Below are positions 16,748 to 25,034 of a stretch of 64,000 nucleotides of DNA, in pieces. Each line of letters starts with the position of its first letter. Within the stretch, counting starts at the first letter, position 1. This DNA is from Candidatus Gastranaerophilales bacterium (lineage in GTDB: Bacteria > Cyanobacteriota > Vampirovibrionia > Gastranaerophilales > Gastranaerophilaceae): positions 62,001-126,000 of the forward strand of contig CALUTL010000003.1 of the NCBI GenBank assembly GCA_944323655.1, given 5' to 3'. Both the position numbers and the translations under genes were made by a program. The notes below the pieces were generated by a model. That model was given only the letters and a program-made list of their open reading frames with translations, did no database searches and had not been told where the DNA came from.

Positions 16748-18073
16748 ATGGAATTTTTACACAATATCGTGCAGGCTCACAGTGTTGGAATTTCTGCCGG
16801 TATATTGCTTATTGCTTACGTGTTTATCGCATTAGAAAAAATCCCTAAAGTTACAATCGCACTTTTAGGTGCAGCTATTACAATACTTTTAGGACTCGTA
16901 AGCCAGACAAAAACACTTGATGGCGGGCTTGATCCGCATTATTTTATCAATTTCGTTGATTTCAACGTTATTTTCTTACTTGTTTCAATGATGATTATCG
17001 TAAGCATTGCTACAAGAAGCGGTATGTTCAACTGGATTGCAAATCAGCTTTTGAAACTTACAAAAGGGCATCCTGTCGGAGTTTTAATCGCTTTAGGTTT
17101 GTTTACGGCAGTAGCTTCAGCATTTTTAGATAACGTAACTACCGTTATTTTGATTATGCCTGTTACTTTCTTTATTGCCAACAAACTTGATATTAATCCG
17201 ATTCCGTATCTTTTGACGGAAATTTTTGCGTCTAATATCGGCGGAACCGCAACTTTAATCGGCGACCCTCCGAATATCATTATCGGTAGCGCTGCTGGTT
17301 TATCATTTATGGATTTCGTAAATGAATTAACTCCGATTATTGCAGTTATTATGGTTGTTGTACTTACTGTGTTATGGTTATTCTTCAGAAAAGAGCTTCA
17401 CACTACTCCTGAAAGAATGGCTGAAGTCGCTAATCTTGACAATTCAAAAACTATCACTGATTATCCTTTAATGATTAGAAGCGGAATTGTTCTTGCATTA
17501 GTAATTCTTGGTTTTGTATTGCATGACATAACTCATATCGAAACTTGTGTTACGGCAATGCTTGGTGCCAGCTTCTTGTTATTGTTTGAAAAACCGAAAG
17601 ATATTTTATGCGATGTTGAATGGAACACTATTTTCTTCTTCATCGGCTTATTCATAATTATCGGCGGTCTGGAAGCTTCCGGCGGTATCGCTTTGATGGC
17701 TAAATGGATTTTGAATGTAACAGAAGGTTCTCAATCCGCTACTGCTATGATTATTCTTTGGGCTTCTGGTTTTATTAGCGGTATTATTGATAACATTCCT
17801 TATACCGCGACAATGACTCCTATGTTATTGGAAATCAGAAACGTTATGGGAGCTGATTATACACTTCCTCTTTGGTGGTGCTTGTCTTTAGGTGCTTGCC
17901 TTGGAGGTAACATGACAATTATCGGTGCTGCCGCTAACGTTATCGTATCTGAAACTTCAGCTCATCACGGTCATCCGATTTCATTTATGAGATTCTTAAA
18001 ATATGGTGTTATCGTTATGATAACTTCACTTACTTTAAGTTCAATTTACATCTGGTTAAGATTTTTGCATTAA
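16748..18073 (+). CDS. Ion transporter of the ArsB/NhaD (SLC13-like) superfamily
   Basis: 441 residues with about 11-12 hydrophobic spans over the whole length. The family signatures are present twice in inverted-repeat style: FLDNVTTVILIMPV and GGTATLIGDPPNIIIG in the first half, and SGIIDNIPYTATMTPML and LGGNMTIIGAAANVI in the second half, which line the substrate path. Members transport sodium in exchange for protons (NhaD), arsenite, or dicarboxylates. The substrate cannot be decided here; the GDPPN motif and short loops favour the NhaD/P-protein branch. The GAGGGAGG box and separate promoter point to a monocistronic gene ending at the hairpin at 18111. Confidence 0.85.
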   Translation: MEFLHNIVQAHSVGISAGILLIAYVFIALEKIPKVTIALLGAAITILLGLVSQTKTLDGGLDPHYFINFVDFNVIFLLVSMMIIVSIATRSGMFNWIANQLLKLTKGHPVGVLIALGLFTAVASAFLDNVTTVILIMPVTFFIANKLDINPIPYLLTEIFASNIGGTATLIGDPPNIIIGSAAGLSFMDFVNELTPIIAVIMVVVLTVLWLFFRKELHTTPERMAEVANLDNSKTITDYPLMIRSGIVLALVILGFVLHDITHIETCVTAMLGASFLLLFEKPKDILCDVEWNTIFFFIGLFIIIGGLEASGGIALMAKWILNVTEGSQSATAMIILWASGFISGIIDNIPYTATMTPMLLEIRNVMGADYTLPLWWCLSLGACLGGNMTIIGAAANVIVSETSAHHGHPISFMRFLKYGVIVMITSLTLSSIYIWLRFLH

Positions 18074-18110
18074 TAATCTGACTTAGATAAAAGCATAATG
18101 TAAAAAATGT

Positions 18111-18154
18111 TCCCGTTTTTTATCATTTAAAAAGATAAGAACGGGAGCTTTTTT
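18111..18154 (+). terminator. Terminator whose stem contains the next gene's ribosome-binding site
   Basis: TCCCGTTTTTTATC (18111-18124) pairs with GATAAGAACGGGA (18134-18146), followed by GC and six T (18149-18154). The ATG of the next gene is at 18155, so the GGGAG ribosome-binding site (18143-18147) sits in the 3' arm. Confidence 0.75.
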
Positions 18155-19168
18155 ATGAAGAAAATATTATTTTTTGATGTAGCAGATTATGAAGTTGAAT
18201 TTTTAAATAAAGCATGTGAGGGCAAGTTTGAATATCAACTGATAAAAGAACCTTTAAACGGCTTATTTCAACTTTCAAAAGAGCAGGAGGATGCGCAAAT
18301 AATTTCTTGTTTCACAACCTCCAGAATCCCGAATGATATTCTTGAGAAATTTAAAAATCTTGAACTGATTGCACTTAGGTCTGTCGGGTTTAATCATATA
18401 GATATTGATTATTGTAAGAAAAATAATATTTTTGTCGAAAACACCCCAAACTACGGTAATATGACGGTTGCAGAATTTGCGTTTGCGCTTTTATTGGATG
18501 TTACAAGGAAAGTTACGTATTCGGCTAATAACTTGAAAAATTCCGTTGTTGATGCAAAATGCACAATCGGGACGGAAATTTTCGGAAAAACAATCGGCAT
18601 CATCGGGCTTGGCGCAATCGGCAGTGAAATGGCAAGATTAGCGCACGGGATAGGTTTGAAAATTTTAGGGTATGATTTAAGAGAAAAAGAAGATTTAAAG
18701 GAAAAATACAATGTTCAATATACGGATTTTGAAACTCTGATAAAAAATTCCGATTTTATATCCTTGCATTCACCGCTTACGAAAGAAAACTACCATTTGT
18801 TTAATAAAGAAACTTTTAAACTTATGAAGCCGACAGCATTTATAATTAACACTGCAAGAGGCGAATTAATTGACACTCAGGCTTTGTATAACGCTTTATC
18901 AGAAAATAGAATCGCAGGAGCCGGTCTGGATGTTTTGGAAAGTGAAGATACTCTTACGGATGTTGAATATCTTGTTGATATCGGCAGAATGTCCCCTCAA
19001 GCTTTGCAAAAAACAGTCTTAAATAATCGGCTTATGAAATCGGATAACGTAATCATAACCCCGCATATTGCTTACGACACGAGAGAAGCAATAAATAGAA
19101 TTCTAAATACCGCAATATCTAATATAAATGCCTTTGTAGAGGGCAAAATTCAAAATAATGTATATTAA
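18155..19168 (+). CDS. D-isomer 2-hydroxyacid dehydrogenase (D-lactate dehydrogenase-like)
   Basis: 337 residues. The two-domain fold is visible: an N-terminal substrate domain with VGFNHIDIDYCKKNNIFVENTP, the NAD-binding loop GIIGLGAIGSEMAR at about residue 150, and the catalytic Arg-Glu-His set (NTARGELID, then a conserved acidic VLESED and TPHIAYDT). It reduces a 2-keto acid such as pyruvate to the D-hydroxy acid with NADH. The length and the TPNYG-x-x-TVAE segment resemble D-lactate dehydrogenases, but the substrate is not certain. Fermentative lactate production would suit an anaerobic gut organism. The ribosome-binding site lies inside the preceding terminator stem. Confidence 0.88.
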   Translation: MKKILFFDVADYEVEFLNKACEGKFEYQLIKEPLNGLFQLSKEQEDAQIISCFTTSRIPNDILEKFKNLELIALRSVGFNHIDIDYCKKNNIFVENTPNYGNMTVAEFAFALLLDVTRKVTYSANNLKNSVVDAKCTIGTEIFGKTIGIIGLGAIGSEMARLAHGIGLKILGYDLREKEDLKEKYNVQYTDFETLIKNSDFISLHSPLTKENYHLFNKETFKLMKPTAFIINTARGELIDTQALYNALSENRIAGAGLDVLESEDTLTDVEYLVDIGRMSPQALQKTVLNNRLMKSDNVIITPHIAYDTREAINRILNTAISNINAFVEGKIQNNVY

Positions 19169-19228
19169 TGTAAAATTTTCTAAAGAATTAATCCTAACCT
19201 GCCGTAATTTGGGTATAGGTAGGTTAGA

Positions 19229-20527
19229 ATGTCTAAAACAGAAAATCAAAATAAAGAGCTTGAAATAACCTTTTTAAATGGTTTTTGGATGTGGTTTAAG
19301 CTGCAAAAAGAAATTAAATCTGGTAAAGCCAATTCTCAAACCTATGTTCACCTTGCTGAAATTTATTTAAATTATTTTATGAATAGACTTGCGTTAAAAA
19401 ATGCGTTCAAAGCAATAAAGTTGGATAAAACAAATCCTGAGGCCTATTATTTAGCAGGTCTTAGCAAATCTTGTTTGAATAAGGATTTTTCTTTTGCTGA
19501 AAAATATTTCATAAAAGCTATTAATCTTGGGATGAAGCAAAAATATATTCCCCTAGCAATTCTCGCTCTTAAAGCATTTCAAGATGGTGATTTTGAAAAG
19601 GCCTTTGATTATAAAAAACAAGTTTTAAGTATAAATGAAGAAACTTCTGTTTTTTATTTCATGTGTACGTATGTTTATATCCAATCATTTATGCTAAAAG
19701 AGTCTCTGGAATCTTTCTTTAAAGTAATAAAATATTCTATATTAGAACGTAAGCTTCCATTGCAAGGTATATTTTTTGTTATATATTTTTTCCTTCAAAA
19801 TTTTATAGCTAATGACTTTTATAAAAATTATTGCAGAGCGTATTATCTTCTTTATAGCGGAGAATCTAAAGAAGAAGGAGAAAAATTGCTTTTAGAAATA
19901 GCAGAAAAACATAAAAAGTATAAAGAGAGTTGCTATGATAGTCTTTTTGTTTATTACTACGAAAGAGAAGATTATAAAAAATGCATAGATATAGCAAATA
20001 AAATTTTGATAAAGGATAAGTATTGGAAAGTATATGAATATAAAAAGCTTTCATATCTAGCACTTGGTCAAGATGATAAAGTTATTGAAGTAATAAAATC
20101 AATGCAAAAAAACAATATTCAAACTAAAGAAGAAGAAGATTACAATATCCAACTCGGAAAAATATACTTTAAAAGAGAAAATTATTCAAAAGCATTGAAT
20201 TATTTTAACAAACAAATAATATCATCTCCGAGTTCACACCCGTTTTTGTATAAAGGGATGTGCTTAGAGAGGCTTTCTGATTATGAAAATGCCATAAAAG
20301 CATATAATACTTCGCTGGATTACGAAAAAAGCGACCTTGCATATTATAGAGTAGCAAACTTGTACTATCAGGAAAAAGACTATCAAAAGGCTCTTGAAAA
20401 TATAAATAACGGACTTTTATTGAACAAAGATTCTTACAATTATAACCTTAAAGGCGATATTCTGACAGCAATGCTGAGGATTAAAGAAGCAAGAATTTGT
20501 TATAAAAAAGCAGAAAACCTGGGCTAA
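19229..20527 (+). CDS. Tetratricopeptide (TPR) repeat protein
   Basis: 432 residues with no signal peptide. TPR-type helical pairs recur through most of the length: residues about 35-110 (YVHLAEIYLNYFMNRLALKNAFKAIKLDKTNPEAYYLAG), a central less regular region, and at least four repeats in the last 180 residues (YNIQLGKIYFKRENYSKALNYF, LYKGMCLERLSDYENAIKAY, YYRVANLYYQEKDYQKALENI, YNLKGDILTAMLRIKEARICYKKA). Such proteins are scaffolds for protein-protein contacts. Partner and role are unknown. It is convergent with the MCE protein, separated by 3 bases. It is AT- and Lys-rich even for this window. Confidence 0.8.
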   Translation: MSKTENQNKELEITFLNGFWMWFKLQKEIKSGKANSQTYVHLAEIYLNYFMNRLALKNAFKAIKLDKTNPEAYYLAGLSKSCLNKDFSFAEKYFIKAINLGMKQKYIPLAILALKAFQDGDFEKAFDYKKQVLSINEETSVFYFMCTYVYIQSFMLKESLESFFKVIKYSILERKLPLQGIFFVIYFFLQNFIANDFYKNYCRAYYLLYSGESKEEGEKLLLEIAEKHKKYKESCYDSLFVYYYEREDYKKCIDIANKILIKDKYWKVYEYKKLSYLALGQDDKVIEVIKSMQKNNIQTKEEEDYNIQLGKIYFKRENYSKALNYFNKQIISSPSSHPFLYKGMCLERLSDYENAIKAYNTSLDYEKSDLAYYRVANLYYQEKDYQKALENINNGLLLNKDSYNYNLKGDILTAMLRIKEARICYKKAENLG

Positions 20528-20530
20528 AAT

Positions 20531-21469
20531 TTATCTGCAAATCCTGCTGCACTTCGGCGCACTTAGCGGTTTTCCAAAAATCAGCCTCAACCCGCCAAAA
20601 TTCTTCGACAAAGTATTTTTAAGCCCGCCCGTTATGTCGGCTAAATTTTGCGTAATTATTTCTGCATTTGAAATTGAAGAAGAAATTTGCGCCCCTTGAG
20701 AATTTATATCACCTGTTATAGAATCAATATTTTGCGTAATCCCTTCTATATTTTTACCGGTCACAACAACACTTGAAGATGTCATATCGACATTTGTAAA
20801 AGTATTTTTTAACTGACTTTCATTTATGGAATTGTTCAATTTTAAAGCAAAAAGCCTGAAACTGTTTGACATTTGCGCAAGGTTGTTTGTCATAATTTTA
20901 ATAGCGGGTCTGTTTTCATCTACAGTTGCCGTCAATACATTTAAAAATTCTGTTAAAGCATCACTTGTAAGCTTAAAACTCTCCATAAGACTGTTTGCAT
21001 TATTGGTTAGAGCATCCAATTCGCCAGTCAAAGCTTTGCTTGAAAAATAATTTTCAATATCAACTGTCGTGAAGCCGTTTATTGTATCTCCGCTTATAAG
21101 CATAACCTCTGACGGCTTTTCCGGATATAGAAGATTTATAAAATCTATTTCTTTTCTCTCTCTTTTTTCTCTTGTTAAAAGTGCAGTCGTGTTCTTGGGT
21201 AATTTTAAGTTTTTAGGGTAAAGCACAATCGTAACAAGAGTTGTCTGAAAATTGTCACTTGGCTTAATCTTTTCAACTTTGCCAATCCTGTAACCCTTAT
21301 AATATACGGGAATTTTATTTCTCACAGGTCTTGCATCATTGAATTCCACTGTTAAATAAGTGTAAGTCTTAATTCTATAAACACACATTAATATACTAAG
21401 AATCACAAAAATTAAAAGCGCGATTCGTGATGTTTTTTGATTTATTTGAGAAGTTAAAAATTCTTTCAT
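20531..21469 (-). CDS. MCE/MlaD-family lipid-transport protein
   Basis: 312 residues. One N-terminal transmembrane helix (residues about 16-34, ALLIFVILSILMCVYRI) anchors the protein. The MCE domain follows (residues about 38-120; VEFNDARPVRNKIPVYYKGYRIGKVEKI). The rest is a long helical tail with spaced Asn/Ile pattern (residues 150-290), like the coiled-coil needle of some MCE proteins. MlaD-type proteins are the substrate-binding part of ABC systems that move phospholipid between inner and outer membrane; the ATPase and permease are not adjacent. No ribosome-binding site is seen before ATG 21469. The C-terminus ends with a short Cys-containing tail. Confidence 0.85.
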   Translation of the reverse strand: MKEFLTSQINQKTSRIALLIFVILSILMCVYRIKTYTYLTVEFNDARPVRNKIPVYYKGYRIGKVEKIKPSDNFQTTLVTIVLYPKNLKLPKNTTALLTREKRERKEIDFINLLYPEKPSEVMLISGDTINGFTTVDIENYFSSKALTGELDALTNNANSLMESFKLTSDALTEFLNVLTATVDENRPAIKIMTNNLAQMSNSFRLFALKLNNSINESQLKNTFTNVDMTSSSVVVTGKNIEGITQNIDSITGDINSQGAQISSSISNAEIITQNLADITGGLKNTLSKNFGGLRLIFGKPLSAPKCSRICR

Positions 21470-21500
21470 ACAAATAATGTTATAATTTTAACGCCCAAAT

Positions 21501-21537
21501 AAAATTGCCCCGCCGGCTATACGACGGGACAATTTTT
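21501..21537 (-). terminator. Terminator after leuS
   Basis: On the minus strand AATTGTCCCGTCG (from 21534) pairs with CGGCGGGGCAATT, with two G-T pairs, then TTTATTT. It lies 19 bases after the leuS stop. Confidence 0.7.
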
Positions 21538-21555
21538 ATTAATTTTGCAAAATAA

Positions 21556-24045
21556 CTATTTTACAACTATATTTACCAATTTTTTCGGGACAACAATTGT
21601 TTTCACAACAGTTTTGCCTGCTGTTAGTTCCTTAATCTTAGCACTTGAAAGCGCAAGTGTTTTCAATTCGTCTTCACTTGAAGATTCATCTGCTTCGATT
21701 TTGTCTTTCACTTTACCGTTAACCTGAACAACAAGTGTAATTGAGCTTAATTTAGCCAAATTTTCATCCCACTTAGGCCATTCCTGCTCGTGAACAGAAC
21801 CCTTGCAACCCAATTCAGACCAAGCTTCCTCAGTCAAGTGAACTGCAACTGGCGACATCAATTTGATTAATGTCAAAATCGCAAAACTCAAGACTACTTT
21901 ATCTTCCTGATCAAGATTAGATTTCTTACCCTGCCAATCGTAAATAGTATTAACAAGTTCACGATATTTTGAAATTACCGTATTAAATTGGAAATCGTTT
22001 GAAATATCGTTAGAAATTCCCTTAATCGCCATATGCACACGACGAACAAGTTCATCATTTTCTTTTTTCAACGGTGATTTCTGATCAAATTCTGCGGTTG
22101 TTATATTGTCTGCGTTTGTTGAGATTAATCTCCAAACTCTGTTTAAGAATTTGTAACACCCTTCAACCCCTGCATCTGACCAGTCGAAATCTCTTGCCGG
22201 AGGTGAATCCGATAAAATAAACAATCTTGCAGTATCTGCTCCGTAATTTTCAAATATTTCATCCGGATCAACCGTATTTCCTTTAGATTTTGACATTTTA
22301 GAACCGTCTTTCAAAACCATACCTTGTGTCAGCAGATTTTTAAACGGCTCGTCAAAATCCAACAAACCTAAATCTCTCAATGCTTTTGTGAAAAATCTTG
22401 AATAAAGCAGGTGAAGAATTGCATGCTCAATTCCGCCGACATACTGATCAACCGGAAGCCATTTGTTTACTTTATCTTTAGCAAACGGCATTTTGTCATT
22501 TTTAGCATCGGAATATCTTAAATAATACCAGCTTGAGCAAACGAACGTATCCATCGTATCGGTTTCTCTTCTTGCTTTTCCGCCGCAGCAAGGGCAAGTC
22601 GTTTCGACAAAAGTTTTAGATGTCGTAATCGGAGATTTTCCGACTACGCTGAAGTCAACATCCTTCGGCAATAAAACAGGAAGCTGATCTTCAGGAACAG
22701 GCTGAATACCGCATTTTTCGCAATATACAACAGGAATCGGAGCACCCCAGTATCTTTGGCGTGAAACAAGCCAATCACGAAGTCTGTATTGTGTTTTGAA
22801 TTCGCCAAAACCTTCTTTAACAGCTTTTTCCGTAATCGCTTTTTTAGCATCTTCGTTTTTCATTCCGTTAAATTCGCCTGAATTAATCATTATACCGGGT
22901 TCGGTATAAGCTTCATCTTTGCAATCTGAAGGATTTTCAGGGTTTTCAATAACAACCCTCATCGGAAGATTATATTTTTTTGCAAAATCAAAATCCCTTG
23001 TATCATGTGTCGGAACAGCCATTACAGCACCTGTTCCATATTCAACAAGTGCATAATCCGCCGTCCATAGCGGGAATTTTTCGCCCGTAAACGGATTTAT
23101 ACAATGAGTTCCAAGAGGAACACCCGTTTTTGTTCTGTCTGTTGAAAGCCTTTCGATTTCAGTCATCTTGCGTGCATTTGCACGATATTCTTCAACCGCT
23201 TTTTTGTTTTCCGCAGTTGTAAGCTTCTCAATATCTTTATACTCAGGTGCCACAACCAGATAAGTGATACCGTAAGCCGTATCGGGACGGGTTGTGTAAA
23301 CAGGAATTTCTAAATCAGACCCGTCAGGCATATCGCAAACTTTAAATCTTAAAATCGCACCTTCTGACTTCCCAATCCAGTTTGCCTGCATGGTTTTTAC
23401 GTTATCGCCCCAGCCTGTAAGCTTGTCTAAGTCTTCAAGAAGGACTTCGGCATAATCCGTAATCTTTAAAAACCATTGTGAAAGATATTTCTTTTCAACA
23501 ACGTGGTCACATCTCCAGCATTTGCCGTCGATTACCTGCTCGTTTGCAAGAACCGTTCCGCATTCTTCACACCAGTTAACGGCAGCTTCTTTTTTATATG
23601 CTAAACCTTTTTTATATAACTGCAAAAACAGCCACTGAGTCCATTTGTAATAATCAGGCTTGCAGGTCGTAACTTCTCTGTCCCAATCATAAGAAAGACC
23701 TAGCATCTTAAGCTGTTTTGTCATATATTTAATATTTTCATCAGTCCAAACTTCAGGATTTGCACCGTGTTTCATAGCCGCATTTTCTGCAGGAAGCCCG
23801 AAGCTGTCCCAACCCATCGGATGAAGCACGTTAAATCCGTTCATCTTTTTGTAACGAGCAATTACATCAGTAATTGTATAATTTCTTACATGCCCCATAT
23901 GAAGCTTGCCTGACGGATAAGGAAACATCGACAAAGCATAATATTTAGGTTTGCTGTTGTCATCAGTTGTCTTAAAAGCTTTATTTTCTTCCCATATTTT
24001 CTGCCATTTTTTTTCTATTTCTTGCGGATAATACGATTCTTTCAT
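21556..24045 (-). CDS. leuS: Leucyl-tRNA synthetase
   Basis: 829 residues from ATG 24045, chosen because AGGGAG is just upstream and the peptide then begins MKESYYPQEIEKKWQKIW as in the family; an upstream in-frame ATG at 24102 adds a meaningless leader. The class I motifs are clear: HIGH variant HMGH in PYPSGKLHMGHVRNY and KMSKS in GSKMSKSKGN. The editing domain (CP1, TRPDTAYGITYLVVAPE) and zinc-type Cys pairs (CEECG, CPCCGG) are present. It charges tRNA-Leu in the cytoplasm. It stands alone, convergent/divergent with unrelated genes, with its own terminator. Confidence 0.98.
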   Translation of the reverse strand: MKESYYPQEIEKKWQKIWEENKAFKTTDDNSKPKYYALSMFPYPSGKLHMGHVRNYTITDVIARYKKMNGFNVLHPMGWDSFGLPAENAAMKHGANPEVWTDENIKYMTKQLKMLGLSYDWDREVTTCKPDYYKWTQWLFLQLYKKGLAYKKEAAVNWCEECGTVLANEQVIDGKCWRCDHVVEKKYLSQWFLKITDYAEVLLEDLDKLTGWGDNVKTMQANWIGKSEGAILRFKVCDMPDGSDLEIPVYTTRPDTAYGITYLVVAPEYKDIEKLTTAENKKAVEEYRANARKMTEIERLSTDRTKTGVPLGTHCINPFTGEKFPLWTADYALVEYGTGAVMAVPTHDTRDFDFAKKYNLPMRVVIENPENPSDCKDEAYTEPGIMINSGEFNGMKNEDAKKAITEKAVKEGFGEFKTQYRLRDWLVSRQRYWGAPIPVVYCEKCGIQPVPEDQLPVLLPKDVDFSVVGKSPITTSKTFVETTCPCCGGKARRETDTMDTFVCSSWYYLRYSDAKNDKMPFAKDKVNKWLPVDQYVGGIEHAILHLLYSRFFTKALRDLGLLDFDEPFKNLLTQGMVLKDGSKMSKSKGNTVDPDEIFENYGADTARLFILSDSPPARDFDWSDAGVEGCYKFLNRVWRLISTNADNITTAEFDQKSPLKKENDELVRRVHMAIKGISNDISNDFQFNTVISKYRELVNTIYDWQGKKSNLDQEDKVVLSFAILTLIKLMSPVAVHLTEEAWSELGCKGSVHEQEWPKWDENLAKLSSITLVVQVNGKVKDKIEADESSSEDELKTLALSSAKIKELTAGKTVVKTIVVPKKLVNIVVK

Positions 24046-24104
24046 CTTTTTCTCCCTAACTCTTCGCACAAAAAGGGTAGCACAAAAACATTTCATTCGC
24101 AATC

Positions 24105-24133
24105 TTGCAAATTCTTAGAAAATAATTTATAAT
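24105..24133 (+). promoter_or_regulatory. Promoter of the G-tract pilin-like gene
   Basis: TTGCAA (24105-24110), exactly 17 bases, then a perfect TATAAT (24128-24133). The AGGAGG ribosome-binding site follows at 24142-24148 and ATG at 24153. Among the best promoters in the window. Confidence 0.75.
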
Positions 24134-24152
24134 TATAAAAAAAGGAGGAACG

Positions 24153-24898
24153 ATGAAAACCTTGAAAACACTGCTCAGAATGAATGGGGGGGGGGGGCTA
24201 AGCATTATAAACACTGGATTTTAGCCTTTACATTAGCTGAAACTCTTATTACTATTGGTATTATAGGCATTATTGCCGCTATGACACTACCTGCAATTAT
24301 TGATCAAAGACAAAAAGTTGTGACAGTCAACAGACTTAAGAAATTTTACACAACTATGGAACAAGCTATCTTATTAACAGAAAAAGACAATGGAGAAATT
24401 GAGAACTGGATGCCACCTGCTGATGCTATCAGGTCAAGTGACGGTTTTGAAAAATGGTTTGATTTGTATTTAGGCAAACATTTCAAAATTGTTCAAAGAA
24501 AAAAACTTAACAGCGGACAATATCAAGTAGGATTGGCTGATGGCAGCGGGTTTGTTGCTTATGCTGCTTCTTCAACAGTAGTATATTTCTTTTTCTGTGT
24601 TGATTTAAAATATTGCGGAAGCGAAAAATATGACGGCAAAAATTCTTTCTTATTTGAGATAGGTAAAGATACAAAAGCTAATAACAGAATAAGATTTGTA
24701 ACATCCAATATTGGTGCACAATATAAATCACGAGAAAAATTATTAGAAAGCTGTAAATATGGAGATTTTGATAATCCTGGAACAAGTTCAAAAGATAGAA
24801 GACATTATTGTGCAAGACTTATTCAATATGATGGCTGGCAAATTAAAAAGGATTATCCATGGAATCAAATCATTGTTACTCCTGAAGAAGAAGATTAA
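24153..24898 (+). pseudogene. Pilin-like gene interrupted by a 12-G tract (possibly phase-variable)
   Basis: From ATG 24153 (AGGAGG box) the frame reads MKTLKTLLRMN and enters a run of 12 G (24186-24197), then stops at 24222-24224. In the frame two bases off, the sequence after the run encodes AKHYKHWILAFTLAETLITI, a perfect prepilin motif, and continues open to 24898 (from ATG 24281 alone: 205 residues). Ten or 13 G would join the leader and the pilin. The C-terminus shares the Cys pair and GW-x-x-x-KDYP motif of the 6406-7116 pilin. So the gene is intact apart from the tract and is OFF as read. Phase variation by slipped-strand mispairing is the natural explanation; a sequencing or assembly miscount is the alternative. 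Confidence 0.85.
24186..24197 (+). repeat. Homopolymeric G12 tract
   Basis: Twelve consecutive G at codons 12-15 of the pilin-like gene, in an AT-rich genome where such a run is very unlikely by chance. Position directly after the start and before the prepilin cleavage motif makes it an ON/OFF switch candidate. Confidence 0.9.
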
Positions 24899-24922
24899 TT
24901 TTAATTTCTGATAAATATTATC

Positions 24923-24970
24923 ATACCCGCAAATATAATTTTTTAATTTTTGCGGGTATTTGATTTTTTA
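24923..24970 (+). terminator. Terminator after the G-tract pilin-like gene
   Basis: ATACCCGCAAA (24923-24933) pairs perfectly with TTTGCGGGTAT (24949-24959), followed by TTGATTTTTTA. Confidence 0.7.
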
Positions 24971-24997
24971 AATCATAAAATTAATTTATTCATACTA

Positions 24998-25026
24998 TTA
25001 ACGTTTTTAGAAGTTTATATTATAAT
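24998..25026 (+). promoter_or_regulatory. Promoter adjacent to start codon (leaderless candidate)
   Basis: TTAACG (24998-25003), 17 bases, TATAAT (25021-25026). The expected start of transcription is at or next to ATG 25035 and no ribosome-binding site is visible, so the mRNA may be leaderless. Confidence 0.4.
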
Positions 25027-25034
25027 TTTTTATT

